A stretch of 64,000 nucleotides of DNA from Zizania palustris. Taxonomy: Eukaryota; Streptophyta; Magnoliopsida; Poales; Poaceae. Below are positions 47,755 to 58,324 of this stretch, one piece after another. The DNA lies in NCBI GenBank assembly GCA_019279435.1, contig JAAALK010000082.1:10441455-10505454 (forward strand), read 5' to 3'. The position numbers and the translations under genes are program-made. Numbering within the stretch: the first letter of the stretch is position 1; each line of letters starts with the position of its first letter. Below the pieces are notes generated by a model. That model was not told the DNA's origin, did no database searches, and saw nothing but the letters and a program-made list of their open reading frames with translations.

Positions 47755-50700
47755 ATGCCTCCTAAGCGGAGCGCACCTCGCAATCCCACTCGGAGGTCCT
47801 CTCGGATCTCCGGAGAGATACCCTTCGACACAGTCGAAGTCGGAGGGTCTTCGACTATCCCTCCACCGCAAACTCCGCAAGGGGCTTTTATCCCTCGAGG
47901 ATACGAAGCCTCTCCACCAACCCCTTCTACACTCCGACCGCCCGGAGCCACTCTGCCACCCTCTATTCCGATCGGAACTGATCATACCAGTTCTCAAGAC
48001 CCGGAAGGTCCTTCCGGAGGAGATGAAGATAGCCTTGGAGACATGGCCACTCAAATGGCCAATCTTCAAGCCGAGGTAGCAAGGTGGCGGCAAGAGGCTG
48101 CGAACAGGCTTCGTCCTCAAGCCACCCCAGCTATCCCCGAAGTGCATGAAGACGACGATCTTGACTATCCCGAAGCCCCGGAGAACGCCTCTTACGACGA
48201 TGAATCTCCGTTGCATCCCGAGCTTCAGAAGGTTCGCTTCGATCCGAGGTTCAAAGCTTCGAAGCTTAGCAAGTATGCCGGAGATGAAGATCCCAGTGAG
48301 TTTGCGCGTTCTTATGCCCTAGCAATCGAGGCTAGTGGCGGGGACAGAGAAACTATGGCGAAGTGCTTCCCGTTAGCCCTCGAAGGAGTGGCGTTGAGAT
48401 GGTTCTGGTCTTTAAAACCAGGATCAATCACGTCATGGGTACAGTTAAAGAAGAAGTTCATAAGTAACTTCCAGGGTACCTTCGTGCCCCCCATGTCGAC
48501 AGGAAGCCTTTTCCAAGTGAAACAGCTCCCCGGAGAAACATTGAGGCAGTACTTCAAGCGCTTCGCTCACACGAAGTCGCAAATTCGGGGGCTGTCCACA
48601 TCCTCGGTGGTTGATGCGGCTCGGGAAGGCGTCAGTCATAAAGGCCTTCTGGATAAATTGCATCGGAAGAGCATCACCACGGTATCACAGTTGATGTCGT
48701 ACTTCGAGGAGTACTCGAAGTCAGAAGAAGGTTGGCTTCGGAGGGCTACTGCTACTTCGACAGTGTTGACAGAAGTTAAAGCAGAGGTGAAGACTTCAGC
48801 CCCGCCGCAAGAGCCAGTCCCCGAAGTACAACATGATAGAAGAAGAGGGCAAAAGCACCCTCGTTCTGAGGTCTTAAACATTGCACCCCCGCAGAGGTTT
48901 GCACCAAGAGCTCCACAGCCTGCAGGGAACAAGTCCGGCGGTTGGAGGCCGCCAGGGAAAACGGCTGGCAAAGGCCAGACCCTTTTTTGCTGTATTCATG
49001 GAGAGAATCGAAGCCATGCAACTGACACCTGCAAGGCTATTCTTACCCTTCGGGGAGAATACTTGGAGAGAACTTCGGGTCGAGGTAGTACCGACCGAAG
49101 TCCAGCAGCAGCAGTGCGCTCGGAGCCGGTCCAGGCTGTAGCGCGGATAGAAAATCTTGATGCTGCAAGGAATCCTCCGGTGGCCAATGTTATGCCACCT
49201 CCGAAGCAAGAAGAAGGGCAAGATAGAGGGAAGAGAGTAGTTCTCCCTATCTCCGGAGGAGGTACCCTCGGAAGCATGTCCAAGAGACAGCGAAGAGAGT
49301 ACGTCCGAGAAGTAGGCCACATTGGGACTTCGTCATCTGCAGCTGCAATGCCGGAGTGGTCTCATGTTCCAATATCTTTCTCTGCGGAGGATGCAGCTGG
49401 TATCAAGTTCCCGCATGCAGATCCATTGGTTATCACTGCTGATATTGCCGGAACTGAAGTCCGAAGGGTGCTAATCGACGGAGGTAGCTCGGCAGATATC
49501 ATATTTGTACAAGCCTTCGATCAGTTATGCATTTCCCGAAAGCATCTTCTCCCAGCGGCTCGTCCTCTGCAAGGCTTTGCAGGACCTCCGCTAGATGCAC
49601 TTGGCCAGATAGGCCTGGAAGTAACCTTCGGAGAAGGTTTACTAGCCCGAACTGAAGAAGTTATCTTTGATGTGGTGGATGCCCCGTATGCTTATAATGT
49701 TATCTTTGGCCGAGGCATGTTGAATCAGTTCGGAGCTGTGGCGCATCACAATTACTTGTGCATGAAGATGCCCACACAATCAGGAGTTCTGACAGTCTTC
49801 GGAGATCAGGCCATAGCTCGGAGAGCAGAATATGGTCATGGTCCTCCTCTAGATCCGAGGCAAGTAAACAGTGTCCAAGAAAATGGAGAAATTTTTTCAG
49901 CCTCCTCCGAAGCTTCGAAGAAATCGTTTCCAAGACCAAGTCCCGAAGGAGAGATTGCAACGAAGATCATTGTCAAAGATGGTAAAGAATACACTTTTCA
50001 GTTTGGTAAAGATTTACCTCCCGAAGTTGCAACTTCCTTGGAAAAGGTTGTAGGAGAAAATTTGGATGTCTTCGCCTGGTCTGACGAAGATATCACCGGA
50101 GTTGATCGGGATATTATTGAGCACAGCTTGCTTGTAAACCCGAAGGCCCGGCCTGTTCGACAAGGGCTCCGGAAGATGTCCGCAGAGAGAGCTGCTCTAG
50201 CTAAGGACGAAGTTGAAAAACTGTTGAAGGCTGGGATTATCAGAGAAGTGGCCCATACGGAATGGCTAGCCAACCCAGTCTTCGTCAGGAAGAAGTCTTC
50301 CGGAAAGTGGCGCATGTGCATTGATTTCACATCTTTGAATAAAGCGTGCCCACGTGACCCCTACCCCATGCCCCGAATTGATCAACTAGTTGACTCCACT
50401 GCAGGTTCGGAGTTACTAAGCTTCCTCGACGCGTATTCCGGATATCATCAAATATGGTTGAAGCGCGAAGATGAAATCAAGACGAGCTTTGTAACTCCTT
50501 CGGGAGTCTTCTGCTATGTAAGAATGCCCTTTGGCCTAAGAAATGCCGGGGCTACTTTTTCAAGATTAGTTGCTAAGGCTCTAGGTCATCAACTAGGTCG
50601 CAATGTGGAGGCCTATATGGATGATATTGTAATAAAGAGTGCTTTAAAGCACCAGCATAGCCTAGACTTAGCAGAAACATTCAATAGCCTTCGGGCATGT

Positions 50701-53151
50701 GGCATCCGCCTTAACCCCGAAAAATGTATATTCGGAGCTAAGGCTGGAAAGTTGTTAGGGTACTTAGTTTCAAGCAGGGGAATTGAAGCTAGCCCTACTC
50801 AAATAACTGCGCTGCAAAAGATGGCTCCTCCGGAGAATATAAAGCAAGTGCAAAAGCTGACCGGACGTCTGGCCGCACTTAGCAGGTTTTTATCAAGGTC
50901 TGCGGAGAGAAGCTTGCCAATCTTTAAAGCTTTGAAAGGGTCCGAAGATTTTGCATGGACACCGGAGTGTCAGAAAAGCTTCGAAGATATTAAAGATTAT
51001 CTCAGCAATCTTGCTACACTTACGGTGCCTATTGCGGACGAAACCCTACTTCTATATCTTGCAGCCACAGGCTCAGCAGTCAGCGCAGTCCTTGTCAGAG
51101 AAGCTGATATCAATGGGAAGTTGGTTCAAAATCCTGTCTATTTTGTATCCGAAGCATTGTCAGGAGCGAAGACAAGATACTCCGAACTTGAGAAGTTCGT
51201 TTATGCTCTGATAATGGCTTCGAGGAAGCTAAGACATTATTTTTTGGCTCACAATGTAATTGTACCAACTTCGTATCCTTTAGGAGATATGCTCCGAAGC
51301 AAAGATTCCACTGGAAGAATTGGAAAGTGGGCAGTAGAACTAGCACCCTTCGGCATATCTTTCCTGGCAAGGACAGCTATCAAATCTCAAGTCCTGGCAG
51401 ACTTCGTAGCAGAGTGGACTCCACCTGCGAAGTTGACTCCGGAGAAATCAGATGACGGAGTCTGGACTGTTTACTCCGACGGAGCTTTCCAAGCATCCGG
51501 AGCAGGCATTGGGGCAGTATTAATTTCTCCATCAGGACAAAGAGCAATGTACTCCGCAAGACTCAACTTTAAGTCTACCAATAATATAGCGGAGTACGAA
51601 GGAATATTATTGGGACTCCGGAAAGCACGTGCTCTAGGGGCTACAAGGATAATTATAAAAACAGATTCTCAGATAGTAGCAGGGCACGTAGACAAGAGTT
51701 TTCAAGTCCGACATCCACAGCTCGCAAAGTACTTAGAAGAAATTCGCAAGATCGAAGCACATTTCAAGGGTATTTCCATTCGGAGTATACCAAGAGCTGA
51801 AAACGTGCAAGCGGACATTTTAGCGAAGGCTGCTGCCGGAGCTGTGGATGTGCCTGACGAAGCTTTCTATGAGGAGCTCAATATGCCTTCGGTGCCACAA
51901 GTTGCTTCTGCAGAGATTCTCTGCATTCCTAGTGCAGATTGGAAAGATTCAATCATAGAACTCTTGCAAGGAGGAACGAATTTGCCCGAAGAGCCCCAAT
52001 TGTCAAGGTTAAAGCTCAGAGCAAGAAACTATCAGTTAATCAACGGTATATTATACAAGGCCGGAGTATGTTCCCCTCTACTCCGATGTATATCTCAAGC
52101 CGAAGGCCAAGAAATTCTTCGAGAAATTCACGAAGGCCTTTGTGGAAGCCATTTAGCCCCTAGAGCTCTGGCAGGAAAAACACTTCGCCAGGGGCTTTAT
52201 TGGCCCACAATAACAGCTGATGCGGAGAGCTTGGTCCGCACTTGCCAAGGATGTCAGTGGATGGGTCGACGGAGTCATCGCCCACCAACAGCTCTTCAAG
52301 TCATTGCTCCGGTATGGCCTATGGCCAGATGGGGTATGGATCTAATTGGTCCCTTTCCGTTAGCAAAGGGAAATCTGAAGTTCGCAGTGGTAGCCATTGA
52401 ATATTTTTCTAAGTGGGTCGAAGCAGAGCCCTTAACAGCTATCACTTCGAATAATGTACAGAAATTCTTCTGGAAAAACATTATTTGCCGGTTCGGAGTG
52501 CCTAGATATCTCACAGTTGATAATGGAACACAGTTCGACGCAGAACCCTTCAGGAAGTTTTGCGAAGACCTAGGTATTCAACTATGTTTTGCTGCAGTGA
52601 GACATCCTCAGTCAAATGGAGCAGTTGAGCGAGCCAATGGAAATATCTTATCAGGGCTAAATCGAAGAATAGTAGGGTTGTCAAAGGGACTGTGGACCGA
52701 AGAGCTTCCGAAGATTCTGTGGTCCATTCGGACTACGCAAACAAGGTCCACAGGTTTTACTCCGTTCAGACTACTATTCGGAGATGAAGCTATGACTCCA
52801 ACGGAGCTCAAAGGGGGCTCACTTCGCAGCACCGAACCAGACATCGAAGAAGAAAGACAAGCTTCGTTAGATTTGTCAGAAGAAACAAGGCTTCGAGCTG
52901 TAGCCAATTTATCTAAGTATCATCAGCAGACGAAGACTTGGTATGACCCGAAGGTTAAGCTCAGCGAGTTAAGACCGGGTCATCTTGTTCTACGAAGCAC
53001 TATAGCACCAGGGAAGTTAGGCAATAAATGGGAAGGTCCATATCTAATCGTCCGCTCGGGGCGCCCTGGTTCATTTAAATTAGCTAATTTAGAAGGTGAA
53101 GAGTTAGCACATACTTGGCATGCGGAGCACCTAAAGCGATACTTCGCATAA
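47755..53151 (+). CDS. gag-pol: Gag-Pol polyprotein of element F (1798 aa, intact)
   Basis: One frame encodes every function for retrotransposition. Approximate residues: gag capsid 140-290 (WFWSLKPGS); CCHC-like motif 410-428 (CCIHGENRSHATDTC); aspartic protease near 575 (LIDGGSSADIIF); RT 815-985 with YMDDI near 953; first RNase H 1090-1220; second, Tat-type RNase H 1238-1370 (YSDGAFQASGAGIGAV, NNIAEYEGILLGL, ENVQADILA); integrase HHCC 1455-1500 and core 1520-1630 with D (GMDLIG), D (VDNGTQFD) and E (GAVERANG). The tail ends WHAEHLKRYFA with no chromodomain. ATG 47755 lies 62 bp after the LTR and opens MPPKRS, as in A and D. No stop separates gag from pol, so any gag excess must come from processing. 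All catalytic motifs look intact. Confidence 0.97.
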   Translation: MPPKRSAPRNPTRRSSRISGEIPFDTVEVGGSSTIPPPQTPQGAFIPRGYEASPPTPSTLRPPGATLPPSIPIGTDHTSSQDPEGPSGGDEDSLGDMATQMANLQAEVARWRQEAANRLRPQATPAIPEVHEDDDLDYPEAPENASYDDESPLHPELQKVRFDPRFKASKLSKYAGDEDPSEFARSYALAIEASGGDRETMAKCFPLALEGVALRWFWSLKPGSITSWVQLKKKFISNFQGTFVPPMSTGSLFQVKQLPGETLRQYFKRFAHTKSQIRGLSTSSVVDAAREGVSHKGLLDKLHRKSITTVSQLMSYFEEYSKSEEGWLRRATATSTVLTEVKAEVKTSAPPQEPVPEVQHDRRRGQKHPRSEVLNIAPPQRFAPRAPQPAGNKSGGWRPPGKTAGKGQTLFCCIHGENRSHATDTCKAILTLRGEYLERTSGRGSTDRSPAAAVRSEPVQAVARIENLDAARNPPVANVMPPPKQEEGQDRGKRVVLPISGGGTLGSMSKRQRREYVREVGHIGTSSSAAAMPEWSHVPISFSAEDAAGIKFPHADPLVITADIAGTEVRRVLIDGGSSADIIFVQAFDQLCISRKHLLPAARPLQGFAGPPLDALGQIGLEVTFGEGLLARTEEVIFDVVDAPYAYNVIFGRGMLNQFGAVAHHNYLCMKMPTQSGVLTVFGDQAIARRAEYGHGPPLDPRQVNSVQENGEIFSASSEASKKSFPRPSPEGEIATKIIVKDGKEYTFQFGKDLPPEVATSLEKVVGENLDVFAWSDEDITGVDRDIIEHSLLVNPKARPVRQGLRKMSAERAALAKDEVEKLLKAGIIREVAHTEWLANPVFVRKKSSGKWRMCIDFTSLNKACPRDPYPMPRIDQLVDSTAGSELLSFLDAYSGYHQIWLKREDEIKTSFVTPSGVFCYVRMPFGLRNAGATFSRLVAKALGHQLGRNVEAYMDDIVIKSALKHQHSLDLAETFNSLRACGIRLNPEKCIFGAKAGKLLGYLVSSRGIEASPTQITALQKMAPPENIKQVQKLTGRLAALSRFLSRSAERSLPIFKALKGSEDFAWTPECQKSFEDIKDYLSNLATLTVPIADETLLLYLAATGSAVSAVLVREADINGKLVQNPVYFVSEALSGAKTRYSELEKFVYALIMASRKLRHYFLAHNVIVPTSYPLGDMLRSKDSTGRIGKWAVELAPFGISFLARTAIKSQVLADFVAEWTPPAKLTPEKSDDGVWTVYSDGAFQASGAGIGAVLISPSGQRAMYSARLNFKSTNNIAEYEGILLGLRKARALGATRIIIKTDSQIVAGHVDKSFQVRHPQLAKYLEEIRKIEAHFKGISIRSIPRAENVQADILAKAAAGAVDVPDEAFYEELNMPSVPQVASAEILCIPSADWKDSIIELLQGGTNLPEEPQLSRLKLRARNYQLINGILYKAGVCSPLLRCISQAEGQEILREIHEGLCGSHLAPRALAGKTLRQGLYWPTITADAESLVRTCQGCQWMGRRSHRPPTALQVIAPVWPMARWGMDLIGPFPLAKGNLKFAVVAIEYFSKWVEAEPLTAITSNNVQKFFWKNIICRFGVPRYLTVDNGTQFDAEPFRKFCEDLGIQLCFAAVRHPQSNGAVERANGNILSGLNRRIVGLSKGLWTEELPKILWSIRTTQTRSTGFTPFRLLFGDEAMTPTELKGGSLRSTEPDIEEERQASLDLSEETRLRAVANLSKYHQQTKTWYDPKVKLSELRPGHLVLRSTIAPGKLGNKWEGPYLIVRSGRPGSFKLANLEGEELAHTWHAEHLKRYFA

Positions 53152-53188
53152 GGGCTCCTTGTAATTCGCTTGTAATCACCTCTAAATT

Positions 53189-53194
53189 AATAAA
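53189..53194 (+). terminator. Possible poly(A) signal after gag-pol of F
   Basis: AATAAA 38 bp after the gag-pol stop. If used it would give a subgenomic coding mRNA lacking the 3' LTR. Motif only. Confidence 0.3.
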
Positions 53195-53409
53195 GCATAC
53201 ACCCTGATGGTTGCCTTCCCCTTGACACTCCTAGTTTCTCGAGCGGACGCGCTGGGACAGAAGTCGATCGAGAGGGAAGTGTCATTAAGCTGGGTTGTAT
53301 TTCCGGACTTCGAACCCTTAAAGTCGAAGCCTCCGGTGTGGTGGCTGAAATCCATCCGGAGCCCAAGCTGATACCTTGTAGGCATCCGTAAAAGAGCCAA
53401 TACCACATT

Positions 53410-53770
53410 CTACGGAGTCCAAGCTTCGGCTGGTAGACTTCCGTAAAAAGAGCCGAAGGTGGCCAAAATCTGCGGAGTCCAAGCTGCAGCTTGTCAGACT
53501 TCCGTAAAAAGAGCCGAAGGTGGCCAAATTCTGCGAAGTCCAAGCTCCGGCTGGTAGACTTCTGCAAAAAAGAGCCCAAGTGGCCAAATTCTGCGAAGTC
53601 CAAGCTCCGGCTGGTAGACTTCTGCAAAAAAGAGCCCAAGTGGCCAAATTCTGCGAAGTCCAAGCTCCGGCTGGTAGACTTCTGCAAAAATAGCCGAAGG
53701 TGGCTACAATTTCTGCGAAATCCAAGCTCCGGCTGGTAGATTTCTGCACAAAACAGCCGAAGGTGGCTAA
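53410..53770. repeat. 60-61 bp minisatellite in element F
   Basis: Six tandem copies of a unit built on GCGAAGTCCAAGCTCCGGCTGGTAGACTT; two neighbouring copies (53521-53640) are identical over 60 bp. It lies between the ends of gag-pol (53151) and the antisense gene (54140), the same place as the 36-bp array in C. The long minus-strand ORFs across it are repeats of one phrase and are not supported. 53771-54139 holds non-coding AT-rich DNA. Confidence 0.92.
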
Positions 53771-54139
53771 AGCAAAACAGCATTTAAGCCATGAGCTTCG
53801 AATGACTGTTCATATGCGTCCAAAGTGACAAAAATTTTTTAAGACATTAAAGTGTCATGGAAGTTATCTCAATTGATTTCTTTCATGAAATAAACAAAGG
53901 TACCAAGTTACCATTTTTCTGACTACAAATAGTCGAAGACATTTCATAAGATTTTAAAAGATCTTTAAATGACAGAGGGGCTCCGAACCCCCAAAAAATT
54001 GTACTCCGAAGTTTTTTCTTTGCGCATAACCATCTTCGAATACAGTTCGAAGTTGCTTATACCCAAAGAGGGGCTAGTAAATATGGAGACAATTTTAAAT
54101 TGGTATTCATTATCAAAACAAATGTATTTACAAATTACA

Positions 54140-57100
54140 TCATGAAAAATTGGTATCTATACCAAGAAGGAATCGGAGACCTCTTCGGTCCCGAGAGCTA
54201 GGGGTGGAACGACTAGTTCCAACATCGGAAGTTCTAAGAACTTTGCGTTTAACTCTCTTCCTCCCCTTCGAAGCTCTAAAATCCTTCTGTTCTTGTTGAA
54301 GCTCGGCCCAACTTCGAAGCCGCTCAGGGCTTCTCTCCCAGCTTCTAAGATCTTCAGATCTTTTATTTTGGGCTTCACCTTCGTCTTCGGACCAATTAGT
54401 GTCTTCAGAAGACGAGGTGTTTGCGTCGCTCTCTTTATCTTCCTCTTTAATATAAGACAATATGTCTTTGATTACTTCGGGCGCAATAGCGCCGGAGTCA
54501 TCTCGAGGGATAAGAAATCGAGGACGCTTATAACTCTTTAGAAGTTCGAAGGTGTTCCACAGTGAGCGAAGTTCGCTGTTAAGCTCTAACACTTCGATAT
54601 CTTCCATAAGAGGCAAAGCCTAAAAATATGACAAACAAGATTTTCATTGATAAATATTTACAAGCATCAACTTTACATAATCAAAAATCCTAAAAAAATC
54701 CTAAACCTGCGGATTCGGAGGAGGCTGACTGCTCGAAGCTTGGCTCCGAACTTGCTTTTGGCGTTGGCCTTCGTCAATCCAAGCCTTGATCGCACTTCGA
54801 CCTTCGGCTCTCCATGAAGTCTGGAAGGCTCGCCAAGCAACAGCTACACCTTCGGAAGGTTTTAAAAGTCGGTCGTCGTCGAAGATGATGGAGCCCTGTG
54901 CGCTCGGAGTGATTGATCGGCCCAAATCCTCGTAGTAGCGAAGTATTCCAAGGGCAGACACTTGTCCGGAGAGTTCTCCATAACGTATGCCTGCCGTCTT
55001 CATTTGCTTCGCTGCTCCTTGGATCCTCTTTAGCCGGCGCAGCAGAGTTACATTGTCATCCGAAGGTAGTGATCCAGTAGTACCGAAGTACTCCAAGACA
55101 CCTAACATTTGTTCAATGACCTCCGAAGCCACCTTCTCCGACTTAACCTTTTCTTCAACAAGCATATCCTTGGCCGAAGTTGTTTCAGTTAAAATTCCGG
55201 AGATTCTAGCGTTCTCCGTAGCCAAAGCATTCTTTTGAGTTAGGAGCTGGCTAGCCTCTTCTTGCAGCCTTACAAGTGCGGAGTCCTTCGCAGCATCCTC
55301 CGTCCGCAGTCTTTCAATCTCCGCTCGAAGCACAACTCTTTCTGCTTCGAGCTCTTTTCTTGCAGCTTCCAAACTTTGCCTAGCCCTTCGCTCTGCTATT
55401 ATCACATTGTCCATTTGAGATACTCGACCTTCGGAGAAGTTAAGATTCCTTTGAAGAGTTTCGTTCTCTTCCCGAAGTTGAGCAATTTCGTTTTCATTCG
55501 ACAAAGCTGCAGCGCGGGCTAAGACTGCTTGCTAAGAAAAAGAAAAACGAGAATAAGAAATTATTCATATATAATTCATTATTTGGTTCGAAGATGCTTT
55601 ATACCTGATAAGCTGCTCTTTCCACAGCAAGGCTAAGCTCCGAACCCTTCACTCTACTCAAGCGGGCTACCAGTTCTGTTTCCCCGACTTGGCGACTGGC
55701 TTCACCCAAAGGTTTAACCAAAGTCCCAAGTCCGGTTTTCTCCTCCAAAAAAGGAGTTATGAGAGGAATCAGTTTCGAAGCTTTCTGGTCAGCCCTGCTT
55801 AGCGAAGGTCCGGAGGTCTCTTCCGAGGCCCTTGGAACTTCAGAAGATGGCCCCCCCTCAGTCGATTCACTTTCGTCCGTTGACTCAGATGAAGTCGATC
55901 CTTGAGCTGGGAGGGGCTCGATGTGTCTTTTTCCTCTTCCAGACCCCGGTAGAGCAACTCCCGGTTGCGGCCCCGAAGTTGTCGAAGGTCTTAGAGTTGT
56001 ATCTTCGAGGGATACTTCGACAACGGGAGGCTCTGAAAAAACCAAAAATATTACACATTGTATAATTTTGCAAAAATTGATAATAATTAAGCAAAATTTA
56101 CCTTCGATATTCTCTGGAATATCAAGCACCGGGCTGATCGGAGGATCATAAGTGTAGTCCTCATCCGAATCAGCCGTTAAATCTTGGGCTACAGGAGCAT
56201 CGTCCTGAAGAGCCCTTGTTACTTCTTCGAGAATCGAAGCCATAGTGACTTCGACTCCCTCTTCATCCACTGGAACTCCGGCTTGAGTTGTGTCTTCCTG
56301 AACTACCGAAGTCATTGGTTGATCAACATTGTCTCCTGACTCCGGTATGTTCGCAGGCACTTCGGCCTCATTCACACCCATAGGGGCTTCGATTTGTTCT
56401 CCCTGGGTATCCGGAGCTCTTGTTTCTTCGATGTTGGCTTGAGGCTCCGGAATACCTGCAATATCTTCAATGAGAATACTTCGTTGAGCTGCATCTTCGT
56501 CAATTAATCTTACTAGTAAAATACCTTCGTCTTCTTTAGAGCTAGAAGCCGAAGCTCTTGAGCTCGAAGGCGCGAGGTTTTTCGGCTTCCGAGCCACCTT
56601 CTTCGTCGGAGTCTTTGCGGAGCTGGATGCTCCAGCTTCGGCTACTCTCTTCTTGGGTCCTTTCTCTTGAGGCACCCAGTCCATCAGAGGGGGCGGAGTT
56701 AACTCCAACATTCCCCATACTCTGTTGAAACGCTCCCAACTTCCGACTAATTTGATTCGCCATTCCTTTTCTGACGGAGTTGGAGCACCCAAGATCTTCT
56801 CCGAAGCCCTTATAATTTGCTCTGAAGTAATAGGGGCTGAAGAAGCTAAAAAATAACTCAAGTTAAGTTTTCTTCGAAGTAAATATGTATTATACATGTT
56901 GGTTTCGAAGTTACCTGCAGGGCTCGAAGTATAGTTTATCTTGCGAAGACCGCCTTCCGAGTCATCTTCGAAGACGATAGGCCAGTTGGCCATCAACGGA
57001 GAAATCTGAAGTCCGATGAACTCTTCGGCTAAGTCCCGCATGCTCAACCTTTTGCTGATTTTCTGAAGTAAGTTGAGGCGAGCTTCGAGTTGACCTTCGT

Positions 57101-57860
57101 CAGGTTGCACTAAGGCTTCCTTCCGGAACTGGATTTCCTTGAGAGGACCAGCCAGAGGACTACCCACTCCAACTTCAGCATAAAACCACCTCAGAACCCA
57201 ATCGGTGTACCATCTAGCATTGATGGCCTTGGCAGGGAATTGTAGTGCATATTCATCACGAAGCCTAAAATTGATGCTTCCAAAGGAGACTACTACCTTC
57301 TCACCTCCGGAGCCTACGAAGGTCTTTGGCTGACAAGTCGCTCTATGCAACGCAGCGAAGATTTCAGCCCTCCCCTCACAACCTTCGGCTCTCAGTGCCC
57401 ATTCGAAGATGGCCAGTCTAGCTACAGCATTCGGAGACAGTTGGGGAAGGGTTACATGAAACAAGTCAAGGACTTCGGCTAAGAAATCTACAGCAGGGAG
57501 GCCCAAGCCTGCTTCGAAAAAAGCTTCGAACACTACGACCTCTCCGGGTCTTGGTGATGGGATTGCTTCTTTGCCTGGCTTTCGAACCATTACCCCATTG
57601 CTAATCTTACCCCCTGCTGTGATTGCCAAGGACTCTCTTTTGCAGGTCGAAGGTCCCAATTCAAAGGACTGATCCAAATATTTGGTCGATGGGGGGCACA
57701 GACCTTGGTCATCGGGGATTTGGGGATTTCTCCCCCCTGCCGCCATGGACATTGTCGCCTGCATCGAGGGTGCCGCCGCCAATGTTGCCGCCGCTGCTGC
57801 TGCGGCTGCCTGCTGCCGAGCCAAGGTCGAAGGCGGCGCAGATCCTTTGGTCTTCACCAT
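54140..57860 (-). CDS. Antisense five-exon gene of F, PF04195-like domain plus coiled coil (1140 aa)
   Basis: Exons on the minus strand: 57860-56915, 56845-56102, 56032-55605, 55531-54707, 54619-54140. They sum to 3423 nt, exactly 1141 codons with the stop. The reading frame is continuous across every junction, and two unspliced frames would end just inside introns. Residues 1-45 are Ala-rich. Residues 100 to about 330 (RPGEVVVFEAFFEAGLGLP, LSPNAVARLAIFEWALRAEG) resemble the plant 'putative gypsy type transposon' domain PF04195. Around 390-420 is a basic stretch (KTPTKKVARKPK) that may be a nuclear localisation signal. Residues 720-860 form a clear coiled coil. The end is acidic, then basic (GRKRVKRK). 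The ATG at 57860 is chosen because it matches the start in C and follows a TATA box; an upstream TTG frame is less likely. Biochemical role unknown; nuclear, nucleic-acid-linked function is inference. Confidence 0.85.
54620..54706 (-). other. Intron 4 of the F antisense gene (87 nt)
   Basis: Minus strand CCGCAG|GTTTAGG ... CATATTTTTAG|GCTTTG. An in-frame stop follows the donor at once, so splicing is required. An acceptor at the same place is seen in C (29520-29521). Confidence 0.88.
55532..55604 (-). other. Intron 3 of the F antisense gene (73 nt)
   Basis: Minus strand TATCAG|GTATAAAG ... TTTTTCTTAG|CAAGCAG. Contains an in-frame stop right after the donor, so splicing is required. The position is shared with 28458-28549 in C. 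Confidence 0.9.
56033..56101 (-). other. Intron 2 of the F antisense gene (69 nt)
   Basis: Minus strand GAAG|GTAAATTTTGC ... GGTTTTTTCAG|AGCC. Strong donor and acceptor, strikingly AT-rich between GC-richer exons. If unspliced it would encode a hydrophobic Ile/Phe/Cys run in an otherwise hydrophilic region. Confidence 0.85.
56846..56914 (-). other. Intron 1 of the F antisense gene (69 nt)
   Basis: Minus strand CCTGCAG|GTAACTTCG ... TTATTTTTTAG|CTTCT. AT-rich, length divisible by three with no stop, so it can be read through; the splice call rests on the sites and composition. Confidence 0.65.
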
Positions 57861-57987
57861 CGCGATTGCCGGATCAACTTGAGAGAAACAGGAACTAGGG
57901 CTCAAGAACTCAAGAACTCAAGAACTCAAAAGACTTTTGACTGGGAGCGAGCGGTGAAAAGGTAATCGAGTAAGTTCCAGAGTTCTT

Positions 57988-57995
57988 TATTTATA
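57988..57995 (-). promoter_or_regulatory. TATA box of the F antisense gene
   Basis: Minus strand TATAAATA, 128-135 bp before the ATG at 57860. It is inside the element, between the gene and the 3' LTR, so transcription of this gene need not use the LTR. The same spacing is found in C. Confidence 0.65.
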
Positions 57996-58313
57996 ACCCA
58001 AAACTTTCCGTTTGTTACCGTTTGGGCTCTGCCCTTTCGCATTCCCGCCTGTTATTTTCCTCCGAAAATAACGCCTCATATAACTCCGTTAGAACAGGAA
58101 CTAACGGTTATATTTTCTAAGTCTAAAAAGACTTTCGAACTTCCTGAGTCAGTTCTAAGATAGTTCGAAAAGTAATTACTTTATGACTGATTCGAAGTTC
58201 ATATCTTCATGTATTTCGGAGATAAAACAAAAATTAATAACCCCTATGATTGGTTATCTTTTCTTTCCGTATACTGCTCTCCTAACGTTACAGGCTAAAC
58301 GGAGAAGCGTATT

Positions 58314-58324
58314 CGAGGGGCTAC
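58314..58324 (+). other. Polypurine tract of element F
   Basis: CGAGGGGCTAC directly before the 3' LTR; the same GAGGGGCTAC precedes the 3' LTR of A, and GCAAGGGGCTAC that of C. Primes plus-strand DNA synthesis. 58001-58313 upstream is otherwise featureless. Confidence 0.8.

Noticed and set aside
53187..53783. Minus-strand frames of 140-200 codons across the F minisatellite
   Set aside because: They consist of one phrase repeated with the 60-bp unit in several frames at once; an artefact of a stop-free tandem repeat.
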